The notes under the pieces: model-generated
Database searches by the model: none
What the model saw: only the letters and a program-made list of their open reading frames with translations
What the model was told of the DNA's origin: nothing
Position numbers and translations under genes: made by a program
Shown: positions 30,168 to 39,492 of the stretch, one piece after another
Position numbering within the stretch: position 1 is the stretch's first letter
Layout of the letters: every line of letters starts with the position of its first letter
Source of the DNA: an uncultured Flavonifractor sp.
GTDB taxonomy: Bacteria; Bacillota; Clostridia; Oscillospirales; Oscillospiraceae
Assembly: GCA_947346365.1 (NCBI GenBank)
Contig: CANAAV010000009.1
Coordinates: 1-64,000, forward strand
DNA length: 64,000 bases
Direction: 5' to 3'

Positions 30168-32417
30168 CTATTTCGCGTAGTAGTTAATCAGGCATCCCGC
30201 TAGAATAATGTCCCGCTCTTCCCGGGTCAGGCCTGGCAGGGACAGGACGACTGGAACCGTGCCGCCGGCTGGACGGAGAACGGTAGCCTCGAGCCGCTCC
30301 CCCTCCCCTTCTAACAGGGACCGCACGCCGGGCAGAAATACCCGGTCGCCGGGCTGCAGGTTCAGCGCCTCCAGGTCTTCCGCCTCGAAGGGGAGCATAC
30401 CCCAGTTGACTACATTGGACCGGTAGCGCTTGGTGGCGTAAGCCCCGGCGATGTTGGCACAGCCGCCCAATACCCGCTGGCAGGACGCGGCCTGCTCCCG
30501 TGCGGAGCCGTCGCCGGGCTTGAGGGCCATTACCAGGCTCCCCAGACCGGTGCGGGCAGGGTCGCGGCCCTCTAACGCCTCCGCCACTCTGGGGTCAGAG
30601 GGATTGGCGCGCCGCAGGCGCTCCACCTCCTGGATCGCCTTGGCCCGGGGGACATACTGGGGGTCCTTGCGGGACAGGGCAAATTCCGAGAGCTTGAGGG
30701 GATTGGAGCGGTAGGAGGAGGTTTCTCCGGAGGGAATCAGCTCGTCGGTGGTAGTCACCGAGTCGTAGATGGCGGCGCATACCGTCAGCAGCAGGTCCTC
30801 CGGCAGGGGCACCTGCTCCGGCCAGTCGGCAATGTTGGGACCAAAGACCAGCTCCTGACTGGGGTCGGCTCTGCCCACGCCAAAATAGACCCGCGCCCGG
30901 TAAGGGCTCTCGTCATACTGGAACGGCTCCACCGCCGGGTCGGCCGGAGGATTGGGCAGCTCGTCCGCACCGGTGAGCGCTCCCCCGTTGCGGGCGGTAG
31001 CGGCAATGCTGCGGGCGTCCATCAGGGCCACGTAAGATATCTGCGCATCGGAGGGCTTGGAGCCCTCCCGATTGGGGAAATTCCGAGTGGAATGGCGGAT
31101 GGAGAAGCCGCCGTTGGCGGGTACGTCTCCCGCCCCGAAGCAGGGCCCGCAGAAGCAGGAGCGCACCGAAGCCCCCGCCGCCATGAGGGAGGCGATATAG
31201 CCCCAGCGGGTAAGCTCCAGGTTCACCGGCTGGCTGGTGGGATAGACCGACAGCCAGAATCCGCCGGAGCCGGTGCTGCCCCCCTCCAAGATCTGGGCTG
31301 CCCGCACAATATTTTGGTAGGTGCCGCCGGAACACCCGGCAATCACTCCCTGATCCACCATAAAGCTGCCGTTTGCAATTTTCCTGCGCAGAGAAGCCGG
31401 GGGCGTTTTCAGCCCCAGCTGGCGCAGGGTGTCCTGGTCTACCTGGTGGAGGAGATCGTCCATGTTGGCCTTAAACTCCCGGATAGTGTAAGCGTTGGAG
31501 GGGTGGAAGGGCAGGGCGATCATGGGCTCAATCTGGTCCAGGGCCACCTCGACCAGAGCGTCGTAATAGGCGCCCTGGGCCGGCTGCTGAAGCCTGTACT
31601 GCTCCCCCCGGCCCAGGAGGGTCAGGTGGTCGCGCAGGGCATCGTCCGTGGCCCAGACAGAGGAGAGACAGGTGGTCTCGGTAGTCATCACGTCAATGCC
31701 GCTGCGGTAGTCCATGGACAGGCTGGCCACGCCGGGACCGAAGAACTCCATGACGGCGTTCTTTACCGCCCCGGATTGGAAGGTAGCCTTCACCAGCGCC
31801 AGGGCCACGTCCTGAGGACCCACACCGGGCCGGGGCGCGCCGGTGAGGTAAACCGCCACAACCGGAGGATAGGCGATATCATAGGTTTTGCGCAGCAGCT
31901 GCCGGGCCAGCTCGGGCCCGCCCTCGCCGATGGCCATACAGCCATAAGCGCCGTAGCGGGTATGGGAATCGGAGCCCAGAATCATCCTGCCGGGGGCGGC
32001 GTAGCGCTCGCGCATGTAGGAGTGGATGACGCTCTGATGGGCCGGAACGAACTCGCCGCCATACTTTTTGGCGGCGGACAGGCCAAATATGTGGTCGTCC
32101 TCATTGATGGTTCCACCCACCGCGCACAGGGAATTGTGGCAGTTGGTGAGCACGTAGGGCAGAGGGAATTCCTCCATGCCGGAAGCGCGGGCGGTCTGGA
32201 TAATACCTACATAGGTGATGTCGTGAGAGGCCATAGCGTCAAAGCGGATAGACAGGCGGTCCATGCTGCCGTTTGTATTGTGGGCCGAGAGGATACCATA
32301 GGCCATGGTGCCCTGCCGGGCCTGTTCCGGGGCGGGCAGGCCTTTGGCAGCTCCGGCCTGCCGGGGGAAAAAGGCGCCGTTTTGATAGTAGACGCCCTGG
32401 CGGGTAATCTTTAGCAT
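30168..32417 (-). CDS. Aconitase-superfamily hydratase (YbhJ-like)
   Basis: The 749-residue protein has aconitase architecture with the three Fe-S cysteines expected: one in VIAGCSGGTYQN and two in CFCGPCFGAG. An N-terminal GSDSHTRYGAYGCMAIGEGG (read in parts) supplies the superfamily substrate/cluster region and a C-terminal swivel domain carries AYATKRYRSNVVNWG. It is closer in layout to YbhJ-type hydratases than to AcnA or AcnB, and the true substrate is not known. ATG 32417 follows CGGAGG. No TCA-cycle genes are adjacent. Confidence 0.82.
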   Translation of the reverse strand: MLKITRQGVYYQNGAFFPRQAGAAKGLPAPEQARQGTMAYGILSAHNTNGSMDRLSIRFDAMASHDITYVGIIQTARASGMEEFPLPYVLTNCHNSLCAVGGTINEDDHIFGLSAAKKYGGEFVPAHQSVIHSYMRERYAAPGRMILGSDSHTRYGAYGCMAIGEGGPELARQLLRKTYDIAYPPVVAVYLTGAPRPGVGPQDVALALVKATFQSGAVKNAVMEFFGPGVASLSMDYRSGIDVMTTETTCLSSVWATDDALRDHLTLLGRGEQYRLQQPAQGAYYDALVEVALDQIEPMIALPFHPSNAYTIREFKANMDDLLHQVDQDTLRQLGLKTPPASLRRKIANGSFMVDQGVIAGCSGGTYQNIVRAAQILEGGSTGSGGFWLSVYPTSQPVNLELTRWGYIASLMAAGASVRSCFCGPCFGAGDVPANGGFSIRHSTRNFPNREGSKPSDAQISYVALMDARSIAATARNGGALTGADELPNPPADPAVEPFQYDESPYRARVYFGVGRADPSQELVFGPNIADWPEQVPLPEDLLLTVCAAIYDSVTTTDELIPSGETSSYRSNPLKLSEFALSRKDPQYVPRAKAIQEVERLRRANPSDPRVAEALEGRDPARTGLGSLVMALKPGDGSAREQAASCQRVLGGCANIAGAYATKRYRSNVVNWGMLPFEAEDLEALNLQPGDRVFLPGVRSLLEGEGERLEATVLRPAGGTVPVVLSLPGLTREERDIILAGCLINYYAK

Positions 32418-32670
32418 AAAAATACCTCCGATGGGATGTTGGGATAGGCCTTTAGTATATCAAATTCTGCATGTAAACGCAATAGAACCTGCAAAATTGC
32501 CGCCGCTCCCCGCGAAACGGCAGCGGACGCCCCCAAGTGGGCGGGAAAAGAATTTCGCGGTATATTTGCCGGAATATCTTGTGAAACCCTCTGCGCGGCA
32601 GTATAATAGCCGCAAAACATCTATACAGGCGTTTGCTGCGCCGATTCTATTTTTTGCGGAGGGAAGGCGG

Positions 32671-33300
32671 ATGAATTCAATCAATCAAAACCGGCAATGG
32701 CTGGAGTGGGCCGTGGAGCTGCAAAGTCTGGCGCAGGCGGGGCTCACCTACGGCAGGGACGCTTTTGACAAAGAGCGCTATGCGCGCATCCGGGACATCG
32801 CGGCGGAGATGGCGGCCCATATGTCGCAGCTTCCCCTTGACAAGGTGAAGGACCTATTTTGCAATGAGAGCGGATACCAGACGCCCAAGCTGGACACCCG
32901 GGCCGCCATCTTTGAAGGGGGAAAGATCCTGCTGGTTCAGGAGAAGGACGGAAGGTGGTCCCTTCCGGGCGGCTGGTGCGATGTGAACATGTCCGTGGGC
33001 GAAAACACGGTAAAGGAGGTGCGGGAGGAGGCCGGTTTGGACGTAACGGCAGACCGAATCGTCGCCATCCAGGACCGGGCCAAGCACAACCTTCCCCCCT
33101 ATGCCTACGGCGTGTGCAAAATTTTCGTCCAGTGCAGCGTCACCGGCGGAGCCTTTCAGGAAAATATTGAGACGATTCAGTCCCGCTATTTCCCCGAAGA
33201 CGGCCTGCCGGAACTGGCCTTGGAGAAAAACACCGAGGAGCAAATCAAGATGTGTTTTGAAGCCCGCCGCGCAAAACAGTGGGATACTCTGTTTGAATAG
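32671..33300 (+). CDS. Nudix hydrolase with N-terminal helical domain
   Basis: The 209-residue protein has an N-terminal helical Nudix_hydro_N domain (about 1-65) and a Nudix domain (about 70-195). The box reads GGWCDVNMSVGEN...KEVREEAGL, keeping the REVxEE-type glutamates but with M and K at two usual E and R positions; this appears typical of this subfamily. Substrates are probably nucleoside diphosphate derivatives such as ADP-ribose. ATG 32671 has GGAGGGAAGG upstream. Confidence 0.88.
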   Translation: MNSINQNRQWLEWAVELQSLAQAGLTYGRDAFDKERYARIRDIAAEMAAHMSQLPLDKVKDLFCNESGYQTPKLDTRAAIFEGGKILLVQEKDGRWSLPGGWCDVNMSVGENTVKEVREEAGLDVTADRIVAIQDRAKHNLPPYAYGVCKIFVQCSVTGGAFQENIETIQSRYFPEDGLPELALEKNTEEQIKMCFEARRAKQWDTLFE

Positions 33301-33317
33301 CTCCGTCCTCCAGCCCG

Positions 33318-34502
33318 CTACAGCTGGCTGCGGTCCCTCAGCCAGCTGGGCAGGGAACGCATCTTGATATTGGAGACAATACCCATGGCGGCATACATGG
33401 TGATGATAGAGGAACCCCCGGCGCTGACAAAGGGAAGGGTCAGTCCTACCACCGGGAACACATATAGGCACATGCCCACATTCACCCCCACCTGGGCCAG
33501 CAGCATTCCGGCATAGCCCATAGCGATCAGGGCGCTCTGCGGAGAACAGGCCCGCCGGGCCACCCACACACACCGCAGGATGATGCACGCCAGCAGCAGC
33601 AGCAGCAACGTGCACCCCACTAGGCCGAATTCTTCGCCGCATACGGCAAAGATCTCGTCGGTGTACCGGGCGGGCAGGCTGGTTCTAAACTGGCTCTGGG
33701 TCTGCACGCCCTTGCACCAGCCCTGCCCAAACAGCCCGCCGCTGCCGATGGCCAGGATGCTGCGGGTCTGCTGCCAGCCCATGTCCTGGGTCTGGTCATA
33801 GATCGTGTCTGGGTTGCCGGTGATATGGTCGATCACCACCGTAATCCGCCGGGCAAAGTACATGTCGGAAATACGGGGCCAGACAAGGACCACCCCAACA
33901 ACGCACGCGGCCAGCCCCAGCGCAAACCAGCGCTTTTTTACACCGCCGGCCCAGGCCATGACCACAAAGATCAGCAGGTATGTCAGCCCCATGCCGAAAT
34001 CCCCCGACGCCCAGGTCAGCAGGGCGAACATAAACAGGGTGTGCCCGCCCAGCTGCACCACCGACGCGGGGCGGCTGATGCCCTTTTCCTGAAGCTTGGC
34101 CATCTGCCAGGCCAGCAGCAGCACAAAGGAGAGCTTGACAATCTCGCCGGGCTGAAGGTTGACAGGAAAGCCGGGAATACGAATCCAGCTGTCGTTTCCT
34201 GTGTCGCTCTCCACCCGCAAGGGGGTGCGCACCAGCAGGTTGAAGCCCACGTTGAACACCAGCAGCAGCTTCCAGGATTTTTCTGTAAACAGCTCAATGT
34301 CTACCGAAGATAAAAAGATATAGATCACAACCCCCAGCGCAATGGCGGCGCACTGGACGAGCAGGTTGCGGTTGGAGTCGAGATAGCGGGTGGCGCTGTA
34401 GATCAAAACCAGGCCAAACCCGCTGGCCGTCAAACACAGGCCGAGCAGCAGCAGGTCTCCTTTGCGGAAAAACGCGCGGATAGAATCAGAGATCCAGGAC
34501 AA
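33318..34502 (-). CDS. rodA: RodA/FtsW-family peptidoglycan glycosyltransferase
   Basis: The 394-residue SEDS protein has about ten transmembrane helices and polymerises lipid II with a class B PBP partner. The signature TGNDSWIRIPGF and LQPGEIVKLSFVLLLAW, the catalytic loop aspartate in ARYTDEIFAVCGEEFG, and the C-terminal LTLPFVSAGGSSI are present. RodA is favoured over FtsW or SpoVE by overall look, but these are hard to separate by eye. Initiation appears to be at TTG 34502 behind a G-rich RBS. It is divergent from tsaE. Confidence 0.88.
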   Translation of the reverse strand: MSWISDSIRAFFRKGDLLLLGLCLTASGFGLVLIYSATRYLDSNRNLLVQCAAIALGVVIYIFLSSVDIELFTEKSWKLLLVFNVGFNLLVRTPLRVESDTGNDSWIRIPGFPVNLQPGEIVKLSFVLLLAWQMAKLQEKGISRPASVVQLGGHTLFMFALLTWASGDFGMGLTYLLIFVVMAWAGGVKKRWFALGLAACVVGVVLVWPRISDMYFARRITVVIDHITGNPDTIYDQTQDMGWQQTRSILAIGSGGLFGQGWCKGVQTQSQFRTSLPARYTDEIFAVCGEEFGLVGCTLLLLLLACIILRCVWVARRACSPQSALIAMGYAGMLLAQVGVNVGMCLYVFPVVGLTLPFVSAGGSSIITMYAAMGIVSNIKMRSLPSWLRDRSQL

Positions 34503-34550
34503 CGCCCGCCCCCCTCTCCTTCGTTTTCAGGCTTTAGTGTATCATCTTTT

Positions 34551-34579
34551 TTGCATTTGGTAAACAGGTGTGGTATGAT
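34551..34579 (+). promoter_or_regulatory. tsaE-tsaB-upp promoter
   Basis: TTGCAT (34551-34556), 17-bp spacer, TATGAT (34574-34579); start codon about 35 nt downstream of the expected transcription start. Confidence 0.7.
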
Positions 34580-34621
34580 ATTTTAGGTAATTTTCACTTT
34601 TACTTTTGTCCGAGGTGTTTT

Positions 34622-35050
34622 ATGGAATATATTTCTGATTCTCCCCAGCAGACGCAGGAGCTGGGGGCCGCTCTGGCGGAGAAGCTGGAGGCGGGGGCCG
34701 TCGTCGCCTTCACCGGGGATTTGGGGGCGGGGAAGACCGCCTTTACCCGCGGTCTGGCCCAGGGTCTGGGTATTTCGGAGCGCGTGACCAGCCCCACATT
34801 TACCATCGTCAATGAGTACGGGGGGGGCCGCCTGCCACTGTTTCACTTTGATATGTACCGCCTGTCCTCTTCTGAAGAGCTGTTTGACATTGGCTGGGAG
34901 GACTATCTGGACCGGGGCGGAGTGTGCGTGGTGGAGTGGAGCGAGAACATTGCCGACGCGCTGGAGGAGGACGCCGTGCGCGTGGACATCCGCCGGGGGG
35001 CCCACGACGGGCAGCGGATCATTACCGTGACAGGAGGCGCGCAGAAATGA
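34622..35050 (+). CDS. tsaE: tRNA t6A synthesis ATPase TsaE
   Basis: The 142-residue P-loop ATPase (GDLGAGKT, residues 32-39) drives turnover of the TsaB-TsaD complex that makes N6-threonylcarbamoyladenosine in tRNA. VTSPTFTIVNEY and LFHFDMYRL are family signatures. ATG 34622 is supported by GAGGTG. Its stop overlaps the tsaB start in ATGA, indicating translational coupling. Confidence 0.94.
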   Translation: MEYISDSPQQTQELGAALAEKLEAGAVVAFTGDLGAGKTAFTRGLAQGLGISERVTSPTFTIVNEYGGGRLPLFHFDMYRLSSSEELFDIGWEDYLDRGGVCVVEWSENIADALEEDAVRVDIRRGAHDGQRIITVTGGAQK

Positions 35051-35754
35051 ACATATTGGCGCTGGAATCCTCCGCCGCGGCCTGCTCCGCGGCGGTGTGC
35101 AGGGACGAGGTTCTGCTGGCCCAGTTTTTTCAAAACAGCGGCCTGACCCACTCCCACACGCTGATGCCTATGGCACAGGGCCTGCTGTCCGGCTCGGGGC
35201 ACACCCTGGACGAGATGGACGTCATCGCCGTAGCCGCAGGACCGGGGTCTTTTACGGGGCTGCGCATCGGCGCCGCAGCAGCTAAGGGCCTGGCCTGGGC
35301 GGCGGACAAGCCTTGCGCCGCCTGCTCCACGTTGGAATCCATGGCTTGGCCCCTGGCCCACACGGGGATGGAGCTGTGCGCCGTTATGGACGCACGCCGG
35401 GGCCAGGTCTATAACGCCCGTTTTCTCGGCCGCGGGGACACGCTGTACCGGCTGTGCCCAGACCGGGCCATTTCGCTCTCGGAGCTGGGTCAAGAGCTGA
35501 AAAACGGCGGCAAACCGCAAATTTTAGTTGGAGACGGCGCGGCTTTGTGCTATAATAGCCTCAGGGATTGGGGGCTGGACCTGCGCTTAGCGCCCCCCCA
35601 CCTGCTTTTCCAGAGCGCGTGGGGCGTGGCGCGGTGTGCCCTGGAGCTGGCCAAGGCCGGACGGCTCACCGACGCGGGCCGTCTTGCGCCCGACTACCAT
35701 CGGCTCTCCCAGGCGGAGCGGGAGCGGCTGGAAAAAGAACGTAAAGGGGAATGA
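35047..35754 (+). CDS. tsaB: tRNA t6A synthesis protein TsaB
   Basis: The 235-residue ASKHA-fold protein ([14 protein letters not shown] start; [14 protein letters not shown] at about 65) is the non-catalytic partner of TsaD. The segment [13 protein letters not shown] is a family hallmark. It overlaps tsaE by four bases and precedes upp by 4 bp. TsaD and TsaC are not in this window. Confidence 0.93.
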   Translation: MNILALESSAAACSAAVCRDEVLLAQFFQNSGLTHSHTLMPMAQGLLSGSGHTLDEMDVIAVAAGPGSFTGLRIGAAAAKGLAWAADKPCAACSTLESMAWPLAHTGMELCAVMDARRGQVYNARFLGRGDTLYRLCPDRAISLSELGQELKNGGKPQILVGDGAALCYNSLRDWGLDLRLAPPHLLFQSAWGVARCALELAKAGRLTDAGRLAPDYHRLSQAERERLEKERKGE

Positions 35755-35758
35755 CGCC

Positions 35759-36394
35759 ATGAATATGGAAAACGTACACATTTTAGACCATCCGCTTCTC
35801 CAGCATAAACTGGCCATCCTCCGGGACCAGAACACCGGCGTTAAGGATTTCCGCCAGGTGGTCTCCGAGATTGCCACTCTCATGTGCTATGAGGCCACCC
35901 GGGATCTCCCCCTGGAGGAGGTGGAAATTACCACCCCTATCACCACCGCCAAATTTAAGAGCCTGACCGGGAAAAAGCTGGCCATCGTGCCCGTGCTGCG
36001 GGCAGGTTTGGGCATGGTAGACGGGATTCTCACCCTGATTCCCTCGGTAAAAGTGGGGCACATCGGCCTGTACCGGGACCCGGACACCTTGGAGCCGGTG
36101 GAGTACTACTGTAAGATGCCCAGCGACATTGCCGAGCGGGACGTCATCATCCTCGACCCCATGCTGGCCACCGGCGGCTCCGCCTCCGCCGCCATTCAAT
36201 TTATGAAAAACTACGAAGTCAAGCATATTAAGCTGATGAACATCATCGCCGCCCCCGAGGGAATCGAGCGCGTGCAGCGGGACCATCCGGACGTGGATAT
36301 TTACTGCGCCGCATTGGACCAGGGGCTCAACGAGCACGGCTATATCGTCCCCGGTTTGGGCGATGCAGGGGACCGCATTTTCGGCACAAAATAG
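35759..36394 (+). CDS. upp: Uracil phosphoribosyltransferase
   Basis: The 211-residue enzyme makes UMP from uracil and PRPP. The PRPP loop is [16 protein letters not shown] and the uracil-binding C-terminus reads [17 protein letters not shown]. Length is typical (about 209). It starts 4 bp after tsaB, with RBS AAGGGGA, as the last gene of the operon before a strong terminator. The link with t6A genes seems purely positional. Confidence 0.96.
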   Translation: MNMENVHILDHPLLQHKLAILRDQNTGVKDFRQVVSEIATLMCYEATRDLPLEEVEITTPITTAKFKSLTGKKLAIVPVLRAGLGMVDGILTLIPSVKVGHIGLYRDPDTLEPVEYYCKMPSDIAERDVIILDPMLATGGSASAAIQFMKNYEVKHIKLMNIIAAPEGIERVQRDHPDVDIYCAALDQGLNEHGYIVPGLGDAGDRIFGTK

Positions 36395-36410
36395 GAGAAC
36401 AATCTAAGGA

Positions 36411-36445
36411 AGGGCCGCCGGATATCCGGCGGCCCTCCATTTTTA
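36411..36445 (+). terminator. Terminator of tsaE-tsaB-upp
   Basis: A 12-bp stem GGGCCGCCGGAT and its complement (36412-36435) are followed by CCATTTTT. Confidence 0.85.
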
Positions 36446-36463
36446 TAGGCGTCCGATCTGTGC

Positions 36464-36964
36464 TCAGTTCTCCTTTGGCATAATCCAGAATTTCATGGCG
36501 GGGTAGCTGATGACCACCTGCATGATGATGTTGACAATGTTGGCCAGAGTTGGCGCAAGGCCCTGGGGAATGCCGATGTTCACGAACAGCGCCTGGCTGT
36601 ACGCCGGCAGGGCCGCCGAAAGGACCACCAAAACTACCGCCAAAAGGATATACTTGGGCACCGCCTTGGCAAACTGGGCATTGGATTTAAACACCCAGTT
36701 TTTCTGCACGAAAAAGTTCACCGTCTGAGCTGCCGCCGTAGCCACCAGGAAACTCAGAAAGCCGCAGAGCATCAGGCTCTCAGCCGTGGTGTAATTAAAG
36801 ATAAAAAATTGGAAGGGCTGACCGCTGAAGGCTTTAAAGATAAAGCCGGTACAAATCCACATGACTACAAAATTGGTAATAGTAGCCACGTTGGAGAGAA
36901 TGTTAAAAAGAATAAACTCCCAGATATTCGGGTGATCGTCAATCCACTGTTTCACTGCGCCCAT
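36464..36964 (-). CDS. GtrA-like membrane protein
   Basis: The 166-residue protein has four transmembrane helices in the GtrA arrangement, with the family's FLVATAAAQTVNFFVQKNWVFKS segment (read in parts) between helices 2 and 3. GtrA proteins are thought to flip polyprenyl-linked sugars for surface-polymer glycosylation. ATG 36964 follows AAGGAGG at 8 nt. It starts only 14 bp after the family 3 glycosidase gene, so it is the last gene of the glycosidase operon. Confidence 0.85.
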   Translation of the reverse strand: MGAVKQWIDDHPNIWEFILFNILSNVATITNFVVMWICTGFIFKAFSGQPFQFFIFNYTTAESLMLCGFLSFLVATAAAQTVNFFVQKNWVFKSNAQFAKAVPKYILLAVVLVVLSAALPAYSQALFVNIGIPQGLAPTLANIVNIIMQVVISYPAMKFWIMPKEN

Positions 36965-36978
36965 GAAAATAACCTCCT

Positions 36979-39396
36979 TTACTCCATGGCGTTGGCCGCC
37001 CTGCGTTTTTTGCCGGAGCGGAAAAACCCGCCGATGACTGCGCCTAAGCCCCTGAAGAAGTGCCCGTTGCAGATGGTGAGGATACCTTGGGCCATTTCCA
37101 TGGTGCACATTCCGCCCGCCATTTTGGCAATGCCCCGGAAGGGCATGTTATAGATAAAGGTGATGTTCAAATCCGGCTCGCCCCTCGCGATGCTCTTGTT
37201 AAGCAGATTGGTCAAAATCCGATACGCAAGCCGGGCCAGGCCGCTTTTGGCGTAGTAGAGCTGGCAGATCGCGTCGTTGAGCTCCAGCGTGCCGCTCCAG
37301 CTGCCGTCTGGGATGGGGCGGCACAAAAGCGCCTCAAATTCCCCGTCGGAAACAGCCCGAATGGTCCCGGCAAAGTAGCTGGGCAGCTCAGCCGGGTTAT
37401 AGGGTGCCTCAGCGCCGGAGCCGTCCACCATAACGCTGCCGGACAGTCTGATATCCGCCACGGACGCCCCAATCATCACGGTCCACTGACCGCCCTCCAC
37501 CTCAAACCGGTTCGTGTTCACATTGAAGTAGCGGAAGGCCTTGTCGTCCAGCTGGATGGCAACCTGTTTGGACTCGCCCGCCTTGAGGAACACCTTCTGG
37601 AATCCCTTGAGCTCCTTGACGGGCCGGAATACGCCGCCGTCCTGTTTGGACACGTACAGCTGGGCCACCTCCGCCCCGTCTGCGCCGCCGGTATTGGTGA
37701 GGGTAAACACCGCCTGCTGCTGCGTCACCGTAAGATCGGAATACGCGAAGGTCGTATAGCTCAAGCCGAATCCGAAGGGGAATAATACCGGTATTTTTGC
37801 CGTTTCGTAATAGCGATAGCCCACGTACAAGCCTTCCCGGTATTCGGCGGTGCGCTGCTTGGCGGGGAAATAAGGGGCGGAGGGAACGTCCTCGTACTTC
37901 AGCGGGTAGCTCTCCGCCAGCTTGCCGGAGGGATTGACCTGTCCGGTGATGACCTTCAGCACCGCCCTGGCGCCCGCCTGCCCGAACAGGTAGCCGTGGA
38001 CCAGGGCCTTGCATTTGTCCAGCCACGGCATTTCCACCGAAGAGCCCGCGGACATGACGGCCACAATGTTGGGGTTGACGGCGCTGACAGCCTCGATCAG
38101 TTCCACCTGGCTCTGGGGCAGACGCATATGGGAACGGTCCAGACCCTCGGACTCGCTGATCTCGTCCAGGCCGATATACAGCAGGACCACATCCGCCCGC
38201 TTAGCCAGCGCTACGGCCTTTTCCCGCATGGCGGGGTCGCCTTTTCCGGAGCGTGGATAGCCCGCCTCAAAGCCCACAACGTCTTGTACAAACTCCCCAA
38301 TGATATCCATGGCGTTGTCCAGCTTGGTGGGGTTGACCACCGAGGAGCCCGCGCCCTGGTAGCGGGCCCTCTGGGCAAACTCTCCGATGACCGCCGTCTT
38401 CACACCGGCCTTGAGGGGGAGGATGCCGTCCTGGTTTTTCAGCAGCACGACGGACTCCGCCGCCGCCTTTTCCGCCATGGCGTGATGGGCTTGGGTACTG
38501 AAGCGTTTGCCCTTGCAGGCGTCTACCGCCTGCCGGGTGGAGAGGATTACGTCCAGCAGCTCATCCACCCGCCGGTCCAGTACCTCCTGACTGAGCCGGC
38601 CGGTTTTCACCGCTTCTACCAGCTCCAGGTCTGAGTCCCCTCCGGTGGTGGGCATCTCCAGGTGGGAGCCGGCCCGAACTCCCTCTACGTGGTCGTTGGA
38701 GCCGCCCCAGTCGGAGACCACAAAGCCGTCAAAGCCCCACCCGTCCCGCAAAATCTCTTGCAGAAGATGGGGATTCTCATTGGCATACACCCCGTTGACC
38801 CGGTTATAAGAGGACATGAGAGCCTTGGGGTGCCCCTCCTTGACCGCGATTTCAAAGCCGGTCAGGTAGATCTCCCGCAGGGTCCGCTCATCCATGACGG
38901 AGTCTGAGGCCATCCGCCGCAGTTCCTGAGAGTTCGCGGCAAAGTGCTTGGGGCAGGCGGAAACGCCGGTCTCCTGAATTCCGCGGATGTACCCCGCCGC
39001 CATTTTACCCGCCAGATAGGGGTCCTCACAGAAATATTCAAAATTGCGCCCGCACAGGGGGCTGCGCTTGATGTTCAGGCCGGGCCCCAGCAGAACGCAC
39101 ACGTCCTGACTGGCGGCTTCCGCTCCCAGATGCCGCCCGAGCTCCTCTCCCAGCTCCGGATCCCAGGAGTTTGCCACGGTGGCGGCGGTGGGATAGCACG
39201 TGGCGGGCAGCGAGCCATTCAGTCCCAGCTGATCCCCCGCTCCTTCCTGCTTGCGGATGCCGTGGGGTCCGTCGGAAAGGGTGACGCTTCGAATGCCCAG
39301 CCGCTCTACGCTGCGGGTCTGCCAAAAGTCTTTGCCGGAGAGAAGGTAGCACTTTTCCTCCAGGGTCATTTGCTCGACCAGGTCCTTGTGTTTCAC
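36979..39396 (-). CDS. Glycoside hydrolase family 3 (beta-glucosidase type)
   Basis: The 805-residue enzyme has normal GH3 order: TIM-barrel domain (about 1-290) with LSDGPHGIRKQ, KHFAANSQE and nucleophile D229 in GFVVSDWGG; the alpha/beta sandwich domain (about 310-530) with VLLKNQDGILPL and GLDEISESEGLDR; a fibronectin-III-like domain (about 570-680); then an extension of about 120 residues with MPFRGIAKMAGG. No signal peptide is visible, so it is probably cytoplasmic. Initiation is at GTG 39396 behind AAGGAG. It lies downstream of a second, permuted GH3 gene. Confidence 0.93.
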   Translation of the reverse strand: MKHKDLVEQMTLEEKCYLLSGKDFWQTRSVERLGIRSVTLSDGPHGIRKQEGAGDQLGLNGSLPATCYPTAATVANSWDPELGEELGRHLGAEAASQDVCVLLGPGLNIKRSPLCGRNFEYFCEDPYLAGKMAAGYIRGIQETGVSACPKHFAANSQELRRMASDSVMDERTLREIYLTGFEIAVKEGHPKALMSSYNRVNGVYANENPHLLQEILRDGWGFDGFVVSDWGGSNDHVEGVRAGSHLEMPTTGGDSDLELVEAVKTGRLSQEVLDRRVDELLDVILSTRQAVDACKGKRFSTQAHHAMAEKAAAESVVLLKNQDGILPLKAGVKTAVIGEFAQRARYQGAGSSVVNPTKLDNAMDIIGEFVQDVVGFEAGYPRSGKGDPAMREKAVALAKRADVVLLYIGLDEISESEGLDRSHMRLPQSQVELIEAVSAVNPNIVAVMSAGSSVEMPWLDKCKALVHGYLFGQAGARAVLKVITGQVNPSGKLAESYPLKYEDVPSAPYFPAKQRTAEYREGLYVGYRYYETAKIPVLFPFGFGLSYTTFAYSDLTVTQQQAVFTLTNTGGADGAEVAQLYVSKQDGGVFRPVKELKGFQKVFLKAGESKQVAIQLDDKAFRYFNVNTNRFEVEGGQWTVMIGASVADIRLSGSVMVDGSGAEAPYNPAELPSYFAGTIRAVSDGEFEALLCRPIPDGSWSGTLELNDAICQLYYAKSGLARLAYRILTNLLNKSIARGEPDLNITFIYNMPFRGIAKMAGGMCTMEMAQGILTICNGHFFRGLGAVIGGFFRSGKKRRAANAME

Positions 39397-39421
39397 GCTT
39401 CCTGCTCCTTTCTGAAGAATT

Positions 39422-39459
39422 GCCCCGGCCCGCGTCCCCTGGCGGGAGCGGGCCGGGGC
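39422..39459. repeat. GC-rich hairpin between the two GH3 genes
   Basis: A 12-bp perfect stem GCCCCGGCCCGC (39422-39433 with 39448-39459) lacks a T-tract on either side. It may stabilise or partly terminate the operon transcript. Confidence 0.45.
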
Positions 39460-39492
39460 CGGTTCTCACTTTATGGACGGCATAGCGGGCGT